42,312 nucleotides of DNA from an uncultured Polaribacter sp. (GCA_913047375.1 CAJWTV010000013.1:1-42312), one strand, 5' to 3'; shown: positions 18,107 through 27,069, numbered from the stretch's first letter. Program-made: numbers and translations. Notes: generated from the letters alone by a model not told the origin.

Positions 18107-19060
18107 ATGAAATTATTCACTGATTTTTCTATTGAAAAAGAAAAAATAAATACAATTTCTTATAACTCTAAAATAGTTCTTTTAGGATCTTGCTTTTCAG
18201 AAAACATCGGTAATAAATTAGATTACTTTAAGTTTAAAACAATTCGAAATCCATTTGGAATTTTATTTCATCCAAAAGCGATAGAAAAATTAATTACAAA
18301 CGGAATTAACCAAAAAAAATATTCTGAAAATGATTTAGTCTTTCAAAATGAGCATTGGCACTGTTTTGACTCTCATTCAAATCTGAGCTCAATTACAAAA
18401 AGTGATGTTTTAAATAATTTAAATACAGCGATATCTATAACAAATAATGCTCTAAAAGAAGCAAATCATCTAATAATTACATTAGGTACTTCTTGGGTCT
18501 ACCGTTTTATTGAAACAAATAATATCGTTGCAAATTGTCATAAAATTCCTCAGAAAAATTTTATAAAAGAAATACTAACTACTGATGAAATTACTAAAAG
18601 TTTGAAAGTAATTATTGATCTTATAAAATCAGTAAATCCATCAATAAATATTATTTTTACAGTTTCCCCAATCCGCCATTTAAAAGATGGATTCACAGAA
18701 AACACATTAAGTAAATCACACTTAATTTCTGCAATTCATAATATTATCAGCTCAGACCGAATTAATATTCGTTACTTCCCAAGTTATGAAATCATGATGG
18801 ATGAACTAAGAGATTATAGGTTTTATAAAGAAGATATGATTCATCCAAATACAACTGCCATTAATTATATTTGGGAGCGTTTTCACACAACTTTTATTGA
18901 AAATAAGACTAGAGAAACTATGAATGAAATAGATACCATCCAAAAGGGGATTATTCATAGACCTTTTAATATTTATTCTAAGCAACATGAAAAATTCTTA
19001 ATCAATTTGTCTCACAAAAAGAATGAAATAACTCGTAAATATCCATTTATAGCGTTCTAG
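18107..19060 (+). CDS. GSCFA domain-containing protein
   Basis: The 317-aa protein has the family-naming motif GSCFS at residues 27-31 and the block NPFGILFHP. Near residue 245 an EDMIHPN segment resembles the Asp-x-x-His block of SGNH hydrolases, so the fold may be esterase-like with S31 as nucleophile; this is inference. No signal peptide is seen. GSCFA proteins are common in Bacteroidota, with no role known to me. It starts 24 bp after alaS and converges with the rhodanese gene. Confidence 0.88.
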   Translation: MKLFTDFSIEKEKINTISYNSKIVLLGSCFSENIGNKLDYFKFKTIRNPFGILFHPKAIEKLITNGINQKKYSENDLVFQNEHWHCFDSHSNLSSITKSDVLNNLNTAISITNNALKEANHLIITLGTSWVYRFIETNNIVANCHKIPQKNFIKEILTTDEITKSLKVIIDLIKSVNPSINIIFTVSPIRHLKDGFTENTLSKSHLISAIHNIISSDRINIRYFPSYEIMMDELRDYRFYKEDMIHPNTTAINYIWERFHTTFIENKTRETMNEIDTIQKGIIHRPFNIYSKQHEKFLINLSHKKNEITRKYPFIAF

Positions 19061-19082
19061 AAGAAATTGTTAAGTATTTAAA

Positions 19083-19394
19083 TCAATCTATATATTGATC
19101 TACATTCTGCCAAGGTCCTCCGTTAATAACGTCAAAGCCATTATTCACTAAAAACTGTGTTGCTTGCGCACTCCTACCACCACTCTTACAAACAGCAATA
19201 ATTGGCTTATTCCAAGACTTTATTTCTTCCAAGTTAAAAGGAATAGTTGTCAGAACAATATGTTTAGATTTTTTTCCATGAGCATCATCCCATTCTTCTT
19301 TGGTTCTTACATCTAAAATAACAGCCCCCTTTTCTAAATATTCTTTAATTTCATTAGTTTCATTTTTCTGGCTAAACGTTCCAAATAATCCCAT
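19083..19394 (-). CDS. rhodanese-like domain protein
   Basis: The 103-aa protein is a single rhodanese domain. The active loop CKSGGRS with C69 follows an IIAVC strand, and LDVRTKEEW (27-35) is the usual CH2A-like motif. It may carry persulfide sulfur or serve redox sensing in the cytoplasm. It lies 10 bp after the phenylalanine hydroxylase gene and is probably co-transcribed with it. Their functional link is not clear. Confidence 0.92.
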   Translation of the reverse strand: MGLFGTFSQKNETNEIKEYLEKGAVILDVRTKEEWDDAHGKKSKHIVLTTIPFNLEEIKSWNKPIIAVCKSGGRSAQATQFLVNNGFDVINGGPWQNVDQYID

Positions 19395-19404
19395 AATTAT
19401 ATGC

Positions 19405-21153
19405 TTAATGATTTTGAATTAATTTTAATCCATTTTGAATTAATTTTTTAAAACTCTTATTATCCTGTAAGTTAATTAAATACTCATGTACTTGATCTGA
19501 AAAAGCATAGTCATTTCTTATTGCTAATTCGTAAATTTCTAAAGGTAATAACCAATCAGAAGAATATTGATTTTTAAGAATCTTATAAATATTTATTAAA
19601 CTCTTTTCATTCAATAAATTTGAGTTTCTAATTTCTTTAACTTGATCATAAAGTTTATATAATCCTTCTTCTTCTTTTGAATATTTAATTTTTTGAGTTT
19701 TTACTTTAGAGACTTTAGACTGATCATTGAATGATCTTACATCTGCTGATCCCGAAAATCCAGAAACTACTTCCTTGCCAATTGCCATGTCATAAATACC
19801 CCATTCTGGCTTAAAAAGAACTTGGTCATAATAAGTAACCTTACAATCAGTAAAAGAAATTAATAAAATTTTACCTTTTAAATCTCTTGTCCCCGTAATC
19901 ACTTTTCCTTGAATTTTTACACCACTCTCAAACTCTAATTTTATAAACTCCCCTTCATAAATACCATAAGCCTTTAAATCTTTTGGACTCATGTCTTCAA
20001 TTTGTAAATTAATCCCTTTTAATTTTCCGATTGGACTTCCAAAACCATTCTTGTGACAATCAATACCATGTCCTATCAATTCTTTATCTTTTGAACAGAG
20101 AGCAGTTAATCCAGTTGTTTGAAAATATGCAACTTTATTGTTTTTATACTTTATAACGTTCGTGAATATTCCTGAAATTTGAATCCCAGTACTTAATTCT
20201 ATCGTGCCTAAATTTTTGGAATTTATTAATTTTTGCAAACTATTTAAACCTCCAGTCCTTATTGCCATTGTATTTGCAAACTCTTCCAAAACTAGGCTTA
20301 AATAAGCAAAATCTGGAGTTATGAATAATTGTGGTTGGGGTTTTGTAATATCAAAATTTACACAAGCTGTATCTATTGAGTATGGTAGTTTCTTAACTTC
20401 ATTTTTCATACACCAATTACTCTCTCCAATAGAAGAAAGTAAACCTGCTCCATATATTCTAGGTGAATCTATAGTTCCTATAAGTCCATATTCTACTGTC
20501 CACCAATGTAAGTTTCTTATCTGAGCCATTTCAGATAACTCTCCCATATTTTCTTGTAAAAATTCTACATTTTTTTGAGCTGCTAAGACTTCATTTTGTA
20601 ATGAATTTGGATTCTCTTTTAAAATTGATAATAAACGAATAGCTTCATATATTTCATAATCTTTAGTTGAAGAAATTGCTTTACTACCAATTTCACCAAA
20701 ACGTCTTAAATATTCTGCATACTCTGGATTTGAAATAATTGGCGCATGCCCAGCTGCTTCATGAATTATATCAGGTGCAGGAGTATATTCAATATGATTT
20801 ATAGTCCTCATATCAGCAGCAATAACCAAAACATTATACGCTTGAAACTCCATAAAAGCATTTGGAGGTATAAATCCATCAACAGAAACTGCTGCCCAGC
20901 CAATTTCTTTTAAAATTCTATTCATACCGTTCATTTTTGGAATTTCTTCTATAGATATTCCAGTAATGTCTAGCCCTTTTAGGTAAGATTTATGTGCTAC
21001 TTTGCTTAGGTAATCAACATTCATACGCATCACATACCTCCAAACAGCCTGGTTTTGAGGAGTATAATTGCTATATTGCTGATTAACTATAAACTTATGT
21101 AAGTGTATAGGCAACTTGCTTGTAACATTATTTAACTCATAAAGAGATTTCAT
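19405..21153 (-). CDS. phhA: aromatic amino acid hydroxylase (phenylalanine 4-monooxygenase), long Bacteroidota form
   Basis: This pterin-dependent iron enzyme probably turns phenylalanine into tyrosine. The catalytic domain occupies about residues 30-310 with iron ligands H131 and H136 (HEAAGH) and E221 (WWTVEYGL). Bacterial PhhA is usually 260-300 aa, but this protein has 582 aa. The extra 270 C-terminal residues contain beta-rich stretches (about 330-460) and a helical tail. I recognise no domain in them. The start is the ATG at 21153; a 12-bp palindrome lies 20 bp upstream. A rhodanese gene follows after 10 bp. Confidence 0.9.
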   Translation of the reverse strand: MKSLYELNNVTSKLPIHLHKFIVNQQYSNYTPQNQAVWRYVMRMNVDYLSKVAHKSYLKGLDITGISIEEIPKMNGMNRILKEIGWAAVSVDGFIPPNAFMEFQAYNVLVIAADMRTINHIEYTPAPDIIHEAAGHAPIISNPEYAEYLRRFGEIGSKAISSTKDYEIYEAIRLLSILKENPNSLQNEVLAAQKNVEFLQENMGELSEMAQIRNLHWWTVEYGLIGTIDSPRIYGAGLLSSIGESNWCMKNEVKKLPYSIDTACVNFDITKPQPQLFITPDFAYLSLVLEEFANTMAIRTGGLNSLQKLINSKNLGTIELSTGIQISGIFTNVIKYKNNKVAYFQTTGLTALCSKDKELIGHGIDCHKNGFGSPIGKLKGINLQIEDMSPKDLKAYGIYEGEFIKLEFESGVKIQGKVITGTRDLKGKILLISFTDCKVTYYDQVLFKPEWGIYDMAIGKEVVSGFSGSADVRSFNDQSKVSKVKTQKIKYSKEEEGLYKLYDQVKEIRNSNLLNEKSLINIYKILKNQYSSDWLLPLEIYELAIRNDYAFSDQVHEYLINLQDNKSFKKLIQNGLKLIQNH

Positions 21154-21172
21154 AAATATACTTTTTTTGCAT

Positions 21173-21184
21173 TGTAAATTTACA
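21173..21184. promoter_or_regulatory. 12-bp palindrome upstream of phhA
   Basis: TGTAAATTTACA is a perfect palindrome that starts 20 bp before the phhA start codon. It overlaps a near-match to the -7 box (TAAATTTA). It could be an operator, but in such AT-rich DNA the match may be chance. Confidence 0.25.
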
Positions 21185-21254
21185 GCTTTTTAAGACTCTA
21201 TTTCTGAATTTAACATAATAATGATAAAATTGAATATCTTAACAGAGCATATAC

Positions 21255-21291
21255 CTGAGAGATGAAATAAGTTTAAAGAATTCATCTTCAG
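21255..21291 (+). other. imperfect hairpin between phhA and gpmI
   Basis: CTGAGAGATGAA pairs with TTCATCTTCAG with one bulged G, across a 14-nt loop. It has no T-run after it, so it is not a typical terminator. It could be a leader structure of gpmI or an operator. Confidence 0.25.
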
Positions 21292-21362
21292 AGTTATTAT
21301 TGTTACCTTACTTTAACGGTTTCGTAGAAATATAAAAAACGTATAAAAATCTTTCATACTTT

Positions 21363-21370
21363 TACTATTG
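21363..21370 (+). promoter_or_regulatory. possible -7 box for gpmI
   Basis: TACTATTG has one mismatch to TAnnTTTG and ends 11 bp before the ATG at 21382. If used, the leader would be only a few bases long and the hairpin at 21255-21291 would not be in the mRNA. Confidence 0.3.
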
Positions 21371-21381
21371 AAAACAGCAAA

Positions 21382-22899
21382 ATGAATAAAAAAGTAATAC
21401 TAATGATATTGGATGGATGGGGTATTACCCAAGACCCAAAAGTCTCTGCAATCTATAATGCAAAGACACCTTATATCAATTCTTTATATAAAAAATATTC
21501 ACATGCAGAATTAAGAACTGATGGAAAGCATGTTGGCTTGCCTGAAGGTCAAATGGGAAACTCTGAAGTTGGTCATATGAATTTAGGTGCTGGAAGAGTT
21601 GTTTATCAGAACTTAGCCCGAATTAATAAAGCTATAAAAGAAAAAACTTTAGGGAAGGAAAAGTCTTTGTTGGATACCTTTAAATACGCAAAGAAAAATA
21701 ATAAAAATGTTCATCTATTAGGCTTAGTCTCTGATGGTGGAATTCATTCTCATATTAATCATTTGAAAGGCATTTTGGATGTTGCCAATGAAAATGAAAT
21801 AGAAAATGTGTATTTACATGCTTTTTCTGACGGTCGAGACTGCGACCCTAAATCTGGCTCTTATTTTATTAATGATATTCAAGAGCACATGAAAAAGACT
21901 ACAGGTGAATTAGCTTCTGTAACAGGACGTTATTTCGCCATGGACAGAGATAATAGATGGGAACGAATTAAAATAGCCTATGATTGCTTAGTGAATGGAA
22001 TAGGTGCAAAAACAAAAGATGTTTTAGCAACGATAAATAAAAACTATGATACTGGCGTAACAGATGAATTTCATAAACCAATTATTATAACAGATAAAAA
22101 TAATAATCCAAAAGCATTAATTAAAGAAGGAGATGTAGTGCTATTTTTTAATTACAGAACAGACAGGGGTAGAGAACTTACAAACGTATTGTCGCAAAAT
22201 AATTTTCCTGATTTCGGGATGAAGAAAATGGATTTATATTTTACGACAATTACTTTATATGATAAAAGTTTTAATAATATTAATGTAATCTACAATAGTG
22301 ATAATATTAAAAATACTTTAGGTGAAGTTTTATCTAATGCCGGAAAAAAACAAGTTAGAATAGCAGAAACAGAAAAATACCCACATGTAACTTTTTTCTT
22401 TTCTGGAGGACAAGAGGCTCCTTTTGAAGGTGAATCTCGAATTTTAAAAAACTCACCAAAGGTCGCTACTTATGATTTAAAACCAGAAATGAGTGCACAC
22501 GAATTAACTGAAGCTTTGTGTATTGATTTAGAAAAAAAAGAAACTGATTTTGTTTGTTTGAATTTTGCAAATGGCGATATGGTTGGTCATACAGGAATAA
22601 TGGAGGCAGCTATAGAGGCTTGTGAAACAGTCGATAAATGTGCGAAAGAAGTGATTGAAACAGGTATTAAAAACGGCTATACAACACTATTAATAGCAGA
22701 TCACGGTAACTGTGAGACCATGATAAATCCCGACGGAAGTCCACATACAGCTCACACTACAAACCCTGTGCCTTTTGTCCTTATAGACGAGCAATTAAAG
22801 TCAATAAAAAGCGGTATATTGGGCGATATCGCTCCCACTATTTTACATTTAATGGGTGTGAAAAAACCAAAAGAGATGACACAAAAATCACTCTTATAA
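21382..22899 (+). CDS. gpmI: 2,3-bisphosphoglycerate-independent phosphoglycerate mutase
   Basis: GpmI interconverts 3- and 2-phosphoglycerate in glycolysis. The 505-aa protein has the alkaline-phosphatase-superfamily layout. The metal ligand D11 is in LDGWG, and the phosphoserine nucleophile S61 is in GQMGNSEVGH. The later metal sites are in NFANGDMVGHTG and ADHGNCE. HTTNPVPF near the C-terminus is also typical. It is the first of a plus-strand run with the thioredoxin-like lipoprotein gene 16 bp downstream. Confidence 0.97.
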   Translation: MNKKVILMILDGWGITQDPKVSAIYNAKTPYINSLYKKYSHAELRTDGKHVGLPEGQMGNSEVGHMNLGAGRVVYQNLARINKAIKEKTLGKEKSLLDTFKYAKKNNKNVHLLGLVSDGGIHSHINHLKGILDVANENEIENVYLHAFSDGRDCDPKSGSYFINDIQEHMKKTTGELASVTGRYFAMDRDNRWERIKIAYDCLVNGIGAKTKDVLATINKNYDTGVTDEFHKPIIITDKNNNPKALIKEGDVVLFFNYRTDRGRELTNVLSQNNFPDFGMKKMDLYFTTITLYDKSFNNINVIYNSDNIKNTLGEVLSNAGKKQVRIAETEKYPHVTFFFSGGQEAPFEGESRILKNSPKVATYDLKPEMSAHELTEALCIDLEKKETDFVCLNFANGDMVGHTGIMEAAIEACETVDKCAKEVIETGIKNGYTTLLIADHGNCETMINPDGSPHTAHTTNPVPFVLIDEQLKSIKSGILGDIAPTILHLMGVKKPKEMTQKSLL

Positions 22900-22915
22900 T
22901 TTTAAAAAAGAAGTA

Positions 22916-23446
22916 TTGAAAAAAATAATTTTAATCGTTATTATCGGGATTTTAGCTTCCTGTAATGCGCAACAGAAAGTTACTGCAGTAAAAAATAAAT
23001 CTGGAGATTTAATCGGTTTTGCAGATAGAGAGTCTTTTAATCAAGAGCCTTATAAAGCTTGGTTTGATCAAAAATTTGATGATTATACTCCAGATCAGAC
23101 TACTATCGAGATGTTAAAAAAGGAATTAAAAGGAGTTACAATTAAAGGATTCATGGGAACTTGGTGTGGAGATAGTAAAAGAGAAACACCTCGATTATTT
23201 AAAATTTTAATGTTAGCCAACTTTAAAATGAAAAAGCTTGAATTAGTTACTGTAAATCGTGGAAAAAAGACACCTAATAATTTACAAGAAGGTTTTAATA
23301 TTATGAAAGTTCCAACTTTTATATTTTATAAAAAATCTAAAGAAATAGGTCGTTACGTAGAATATTCAAGAGATAATTTAGAAAAAGATATCTTAAAAAT
23401 TGTTTCGGGTATTCCCTATAAACATTCTTATGATACTAGTAAATAA
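22916..23446 (+). CDS. thioredoxin-like lipoprotein with a WCGDS active site
   Basis: The 176-aa protein begins with a lipoprotein signal peptide (basic KK, hydrophobic stretch, lipobox LASC, C16). A thioredoxin-like domain follows, with GTWCGDSKRE at about 81-90 and the cis-proline segment MKVPTFIF. The usual CxxC is reduced to a single cysteine (C84) followed by Gly-Asp-Ser, so a normal dithiol oxidoreductase mechanism is not expected. It may act by a monothiol mechanism or not at all. Translation must start at TTG (22916), since no ATG precedes the signal peptide. It lies 16 bp after gpmI. Confidence 0.82.
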   Translation: MKKIILIVIIGILASCNAQQKVTAVKNKSGDLIGFADRESFNQEPYKAWFDQKFDDYTPDQTTIEMLKKELKGVTIKGFMGTWCGDSKRETPRLFKILMLANFKMKKLELVTVNRGKKTPNNLQEGFNIMKVPTFIFYKKSKEIGRYVEYSRDNLEKDILKIVSGIPYKHSYDTSK

Positions 23447-23470
23447 TAATCTCTTTTATTTAAATTAGAT

Positions 23471-23478
23471 TAACTTTG
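23471..23478 (+). promoter_or_regulatory. -7 box of map promoter
   Basis: TAACTTTG fits TAnnTTTG and ends 17 bp before the map ATG. It gives map its own start with a leader of about 12 nt. Confidence 0.5.
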
Positions 23479-23495
23479 AACTTTAATTTTTTAAG

Positions 23496-24311
23496 ATGAT
23501 TAAAGTAAAAACAAGAGAAGAAATAGAAATTATGCGCGAGAGTGCTTTGGTAGTTTCTAAAACACTAGGCATGTTAGCAAATGAAGTTAAACCTGGTGTA
23601 ACCACTTTATATTTAGATAAATTAGCAGAAGATTTCATAAGATCAGAAGGAGCAATACCTGGATTTTTAGGGTTATATGATTTTCCTAATACACTATGTA
23701 TGAGTCCAAACTCTCAGGTAGTTCACGGAATTCCAAATAAAACAACTTTAAAAGAAGGTGAAATTATTTCTATAGATTGTGGTGCTTTAAAAAATGGTTT
23801 TTACGGAGATCATGCTTACACCTTTGCTATTGGTGAAATTACTTCGGATATTGAAAAATTATTAGATGCAACAAAACAAAGTTTGTACGAAGGTATTCGT
23901 GAATTTAAAGCGGGAAACCGTGTTGGTGATGTTGGATTTGCTATACAGAAATTTGCAGAAGATAATGGTTACGGCGTTGTAAGGGAGCTTGTTGGTCATG
24001 GATTAGGGAAAGAAATGCATGAAGATCCAGAAATGCCAAACTATGGTAAAAGAGGCCGAGGGAAAAAATTTACAGAAGGAATGGTTGTTGCAATAGAACC
24101 AATGATAAATTTAGGAACTCACAAAATTAGACAACATTCAGATGGTTGGACAATCACTACTTTAGATAATAAACCATCAGCTCATTTTGAACATGATGTT
24201 GCTATTGTAAATGGTAAACCAGAGTTACTTTCTACATTTAAGTATATTTATGACGCTCTTGGCATTAAGAGTGATGAAGAAAATGAATTTAGGCAGAATT
24301 TACAACAATAG
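23496..24311 (+). CDS. map: type I methionine aminopeptidase
   Basis: Methionine aminopeptidase removes the N-terminal Met of new proteins. The 271-aa protein keeps all five metal ligands (D94, D105, H168, E201, E232) and the substrate-binding H78. There is no N-terminal extension, so it is the short bacterial type I form. The methyltransferase gene starts on the next base after its TAG stop, so the two are probably translationally coupled. Confidence 0.97.
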   Translation: MIKVKTREEIEIMRESALVVSKTLGMLANEVKPGVTTLYLDKLAEDFIRSEGAIPGFLGLYDFPNTLCMSPNSQVVHGIPNKTTLKEGEIISIDCGALKNGFYGDHAYTFAIGEITSDIEKLLDATKQSLYEGIREFKAGNRVGDVGFAIQKFAEDNGYGVVRELVGHGLGKEMHEDPEMPNYGKRGRGKKFTEGMVVAIEPMINLGTHKIRQHSDGWTITTLDNKPSAHFEHDVAIVNGKPELLSTFKYIYDALGIKSDEENEFRQNLQQ

Positions 24312-25085
24312 ATGTCATTTTTCAAAACAATTTTAAATACAATTCCTCGTCCAATTTTAATAAAGATTAGTTATTGGGTTAAACCCATAATTAGTTTTTA
24401 CTTAAAAGGAGATAGATATACAGATCCTATTGATGGAAAAAGTTATCGCAAATTTTTACCTTATGGGTATGGAAAACAAAGAGAAAACGCACTTTCTCCA
24501 TCAACATTATCATTAGAGAGACATCGTTTAATGTGGCTTTTCCTAAGAGACGAAACTGATTTTTTCACTTCCAAACAAAAGCAAAAGGTTTTGCATATTG
24601 CACCCGAACAATGTTTCTTAGATATTTTCAGAAACCAAAATAATTTAGATTATACAACTTCTGATATAAAGTCGCCAATTGCAGATGTCAAGGCAGATAT
24701 TTGCAACCTCCCTTTTGAAAATAATTGTTACGATATAATTTTCTGTAATCATGTTTTAGAGCATATCGCAGACGATACAAGGGCTATGCAAGAATTATTC
24801 CGAGTCTTAAAGCCAGGTGGAATGGGTATTTTCCAAATACCACAGGATCTCTCTAGAAAAAAAACTTTTGAAGACAATACGATTGTAGATAAAAAAGAGC
24901 GTGCAAAAATATTTGGACAATATGATCATGTAAGGATTTATGGCCTTGATTATTTTGAGAAGTTACGTGCCATTGGATTTAAAGTTGAAGAGATCGATTA
25001 TACAAAGAAGATGGAGCAAAAAGAAATAAAACGATTTTGTTTAATGAAAAATGAGATTTTACCGGTATGCTATAAGTTAGAATAA
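24312..25085 (+). CDS. class I SAM-dependent methyltransferase
   Basis: The 257-aa protein has a methyltransferase core at about residues 90-180. Motif I is the unusual VLHIAPEQ, without the normal glycine-rich loop. The later motifs are clear: DYTTSDI, ADICNLPF, then CNHVLEHI and the LKPGG loop. The N-terminal 85 residues are helical with basic and aromatic residues and may bind membrane or substrate. The substrate is unknown. The gene abuts map and overlaps the 3' end of the convergent apbE gene by 16 bp. Confidence 0.88.
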   Translation: MSFFKTILNTIPRPILIKISYWVKPIISFYLKGDRYTDPIDGKSYRKFLPYGYGKQRENALSPSTLSLERHRLMWLFLRDETDFFTSKQKQKVLHIAPEQCFLDIFRNQNNLDYTTSDIKSPIADVKADICNLPFENNCYDIIFCNHVLEHIADDTRAMQELFRVLKPGGMGIFQIPQDLSRKKTFEDNTIVDKKERAKIFGQYDHVRIYGLDYFEKLRAIGFKVEEIDYTKKMEQKEIKRFCLMKNEILPVCYKLE

Positions 25086-26047
25086 CTCACTAATTTTTGT
25101 TTTTCATCTAGATAAATTAAAATTACCTTAATCTCTAGATTCTCTTTTAAAAATATTTTAACCTTTTCTAAGCCCATAGCCATAAATGCTGTAGCATATG
25201 CATCTACATCAGCACAATCTAATGCCCCTATAACAGATACACTCAGCAAATTAGTTTCAGTTGCAAAACCTGTTTTAGGATTTACTGTGTGTACATATTT
25301 TTGTCCATTTTCTGCTATTCTAAACTTTCTATAATTTCCAGAAGTAGCCATAGAATTATTGGATAGATTAACATAAGTAAAGGCTTCTCTTGTGTCATTT
25401 TTTGTTGGATTCTCAATTTGTACTCTCCAAGGGTTTCCATTTCTTTTTATTCCCTTCGCTCTAATTTCACCTCCAATTTCTATCATATAATTATCAATAT
25501 CCTTACTATCAAAAAAACGCGCAATAATATCAATTCCAAAACCTTTTCCTATTGAATTAAAATCTAAATAAATATTTGGATTTGCTTTTATGACTTTATT
25601 ATTAATTACGTTAATTTTATCAAATCCAACAAGCTCCATCTGCTTTAAAACATCTAAAGAATCTAAATTGCTTTTTTCTTTTTTAGGGCCAAAACCCCAA
25701 GCATTAACCAAATTACCAACAGTAGGGTCAAAATAACCGTTAGTTTTTAAAAATATTTTCTTTGATTTTTCTAATAACTCTAAAAGAATAGAATCTGCTA
25801 CTATTGTTGTATCTCCTTTATTAATAAGGGAAATATCTGATGTTGGTAGATAAGTAGACGTCGATTTATTTACCAAATAAAATAAACTATCAATCGATGA
25901 ATGGTAATTTACAGGCGTTTCTAAATATATTATTGAATAGCTAGTGCCGAAAACACTACCGGTTATTCGGAAATCAGTTTGTTTTTGTATTGACTCACAA
26001 GAACACAAAAGACTAATTATAATAGCGATCAGAAGAAAATTTTTCAT
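25070..26047 (-). CDS. apbE: FAD:protein FMN transferase
   Basis: ApbE attaches FMN covalently to a Thr or Ser of target proteins in the periplasm, including NqrB and NqrC. The 325-aa product starts with a lipoprotein signal (lipobox CSC, C17). Family blocks are FGTSYSI, DFNSIGKG (about 162-169), SGNYR, HTVNPKTG (253-260) and DVDAYATA, with the metal ligands D282 and T286. All expected active-site features are present. The nqr operon, 3.2 kb away on the same strand, encodes its likely substrates. A good promoter lies upstream. Confidence 0.95.
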   Translation of the reverse strand: MKNFLLIAIIISLLCSCESIQKQTDFRITGSVFGTSYSIIYLETPVNYHSSIDSLFYLVNKSTSTYLPTSDISLINKGDTTIVADSILLELLEKSKKIFLKTNGYFDPTVGNLVNAWGFGPKKEKSNLDSLDVLKQMELVGFDKINVINNKVIKANPNIYLDFNSIGKGFGIDIIARFFDSKDIDNYMIEIGGEIRAKGIKRNGNPWRVQIENPTKNDTREAFTYVNLSNNSMATSGNYRKFRIAENGQKYVHTVNPKTGFATETNLLSVSVIGALDCADVDAYATAFMAMGLEKVKIFLKENLEIKVILIYLDEKQKLVSYSNL

Positions 26048-26067
26048 TTAATTTTTAAATTTAAAAA

Positions 26068-26100
26068 CAAAAATAATACATAAAGTTATCACAAATCAAA
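26068..26100 (-). promoter_or_regulatory. promoter of apbE
   Basis: On the minus strand TTTG (26097-26100), a 21-bp spacer and TATTTTTG (26068-26075) match the Bacteroidota consensus. The same 21-bp spacing occurs in the tRNA promoter. The -7 box ends 20 bp before the apbE ATG. Confidence 0.6.
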
Positions 26101-26131
26101 GTTAATTAAAGTAATTGTAGATGCTTTTTAT

Positions 26132-26139
26132 TAAATTTG
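26132..26139 (+). promoter_or_regulatory. -7 box of the OmpA-family gene
   Basis: TAAATTTG matches TAnnTTTG and ends 24 bp before the ATG at 26164. It makes a divergent promoter pair with apbE. No -33 TTTG was found at the right distance. Confidence 0.5.
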
Positions 26140-26163
26140 GGTGATTGTTTTAAAAAATAGAAA

Positions 26164-27009
26164 ATGAAAAAAATAACCTTATTGCTTTTATCTGTTATAG
26201 TTTTTAACGGATGTGTCTCAAAAAAAGAATTCGTAGCACTACAAACGAAACATAAAAGCGCCAAAACAGAACTAGTAGATACAAAAGCTGACTTGCAGAA
26301 ATGTATAATTGAAAAAAATAAAGAAGATGCCAAGGCTTATGCACTAGCAGAACAAGTTAAATCTTTAAAAGAAGATAAAAAAACTGCTTTAAAACAAGTA
26401 GAAAACTTAACAGTTTTAACACAGTCTTCGTCAGACAATATTAAAACTGTCATTTCTCAATTAAGTGAAAAAGATAAATTTATTAATGGGATAAGAGAGG
26501 CAATGACTCAAAAAGATTCTATTAATTTAGCTATAAAATATCATTTAACAAAAAACCTTACAGATGGTATACAGGATGATGATATTGAGGTAAATGTTGA
26601 AAAAACCGTAGTTTTTATATCTATTGCCGATAAGTTATTATTTAAAAGCGGAAGCTATAATGTTACTGAAAAGGCATATACAGTATTAGAGAAAATTGCA
26701 AAAGTGATTAATGATCAACCACAAATGGATGTAATGGTAGAAGGCCATACAGATGCTACTCCAATCAAAACAGCATTCTTACAAGACAATTGGGATTTAT
26801 CTGCAAAACGTGCTACCTCAATAACTAGAATTTTACAATATAAATATGGTGTGAAACCAGAAAGATTATCTGCTACAGGTAGAAGTAGTTATGTTCCTGT
26901 TGCACCTAATGATACAGATGCGAATAAAGCTAAAAATAGAAGAACAAAAATTATAATTTTACCGAGATTACAGCAGTTCTTTGATTTATTAGAACAAAAA
27001 GCAGACTAA
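26164..27009 (+). CDS. OmpA-family peptidoglycan-binding lipoprotein
   Basis: The 281-aa protein has a lipoprotein signal with lipobox FNGC (C17), then a long coiled-coil region (about 20-110), then an OmpA_C domain (about 145-275). The OmpA domain has VEGHTDATPI and ends with NRRTKII, which carry the Asp and Arg that bind the diaminopimelate of peptidoglycan. It probably tethers the outer membrane to the cell wall. The gene is monocistronic, bounded by its own promoter and a strong hairpin terminator at 27011. Confidence 0.93.
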   Translation: MKKITLLLLSVIVFNGCVSKKEFVALQTKHKSAKTELVDTKADLQKCIIEKNKEDAKAYALAEQVKSLKEDKKTALKQVENLTVLTQSSSDNIKTVISQLSEKDKFINGIREAMTQKDSINLAIKYHLTKNLTDGIQDDDIEVNVEKTVVFISIADKLLFKSGSYNVTEKAYTVLEKIAKVINDQPQMDVMVEGHTDATPIKTAFLQDNWDLSAKRATSITRILQYKYGVKPERLSATGRSSYVPVAPNDTDANKAKNRRTKIIILPRLQQFFDLLEQKAD

Positions 27010-27010
27010 A

Positions 27011-27069
27011 TAAATTTAAAGCATAAAAAAAACCACCAAATAGGTGGTTTTTTTTATGCTTTAAATTTA
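27011..27069. terminator. bidirectional terminator, perfect 27-bp inverted repeat
   Basis: The arms 27011-27037 and 27043-27069 are exact reverse complements across the loop AAATA. The GGTGG/CCACC core is flanked by A8/T8. The left arm starts 2 bp after the stop of the OmpA-family gene. The convergent small-protein gene ends at 27124, so it should stop transcripts from both sides. Confidence 0.93.

Noticed and set aside
21250..21300. CTGAGA segment, reminiscent of a TPP riboswitch
   Set aside because: The rest of the thi-box (ACC..GAACCTGA and later helices) is missing, and neither neighbour is a thiamine gene.
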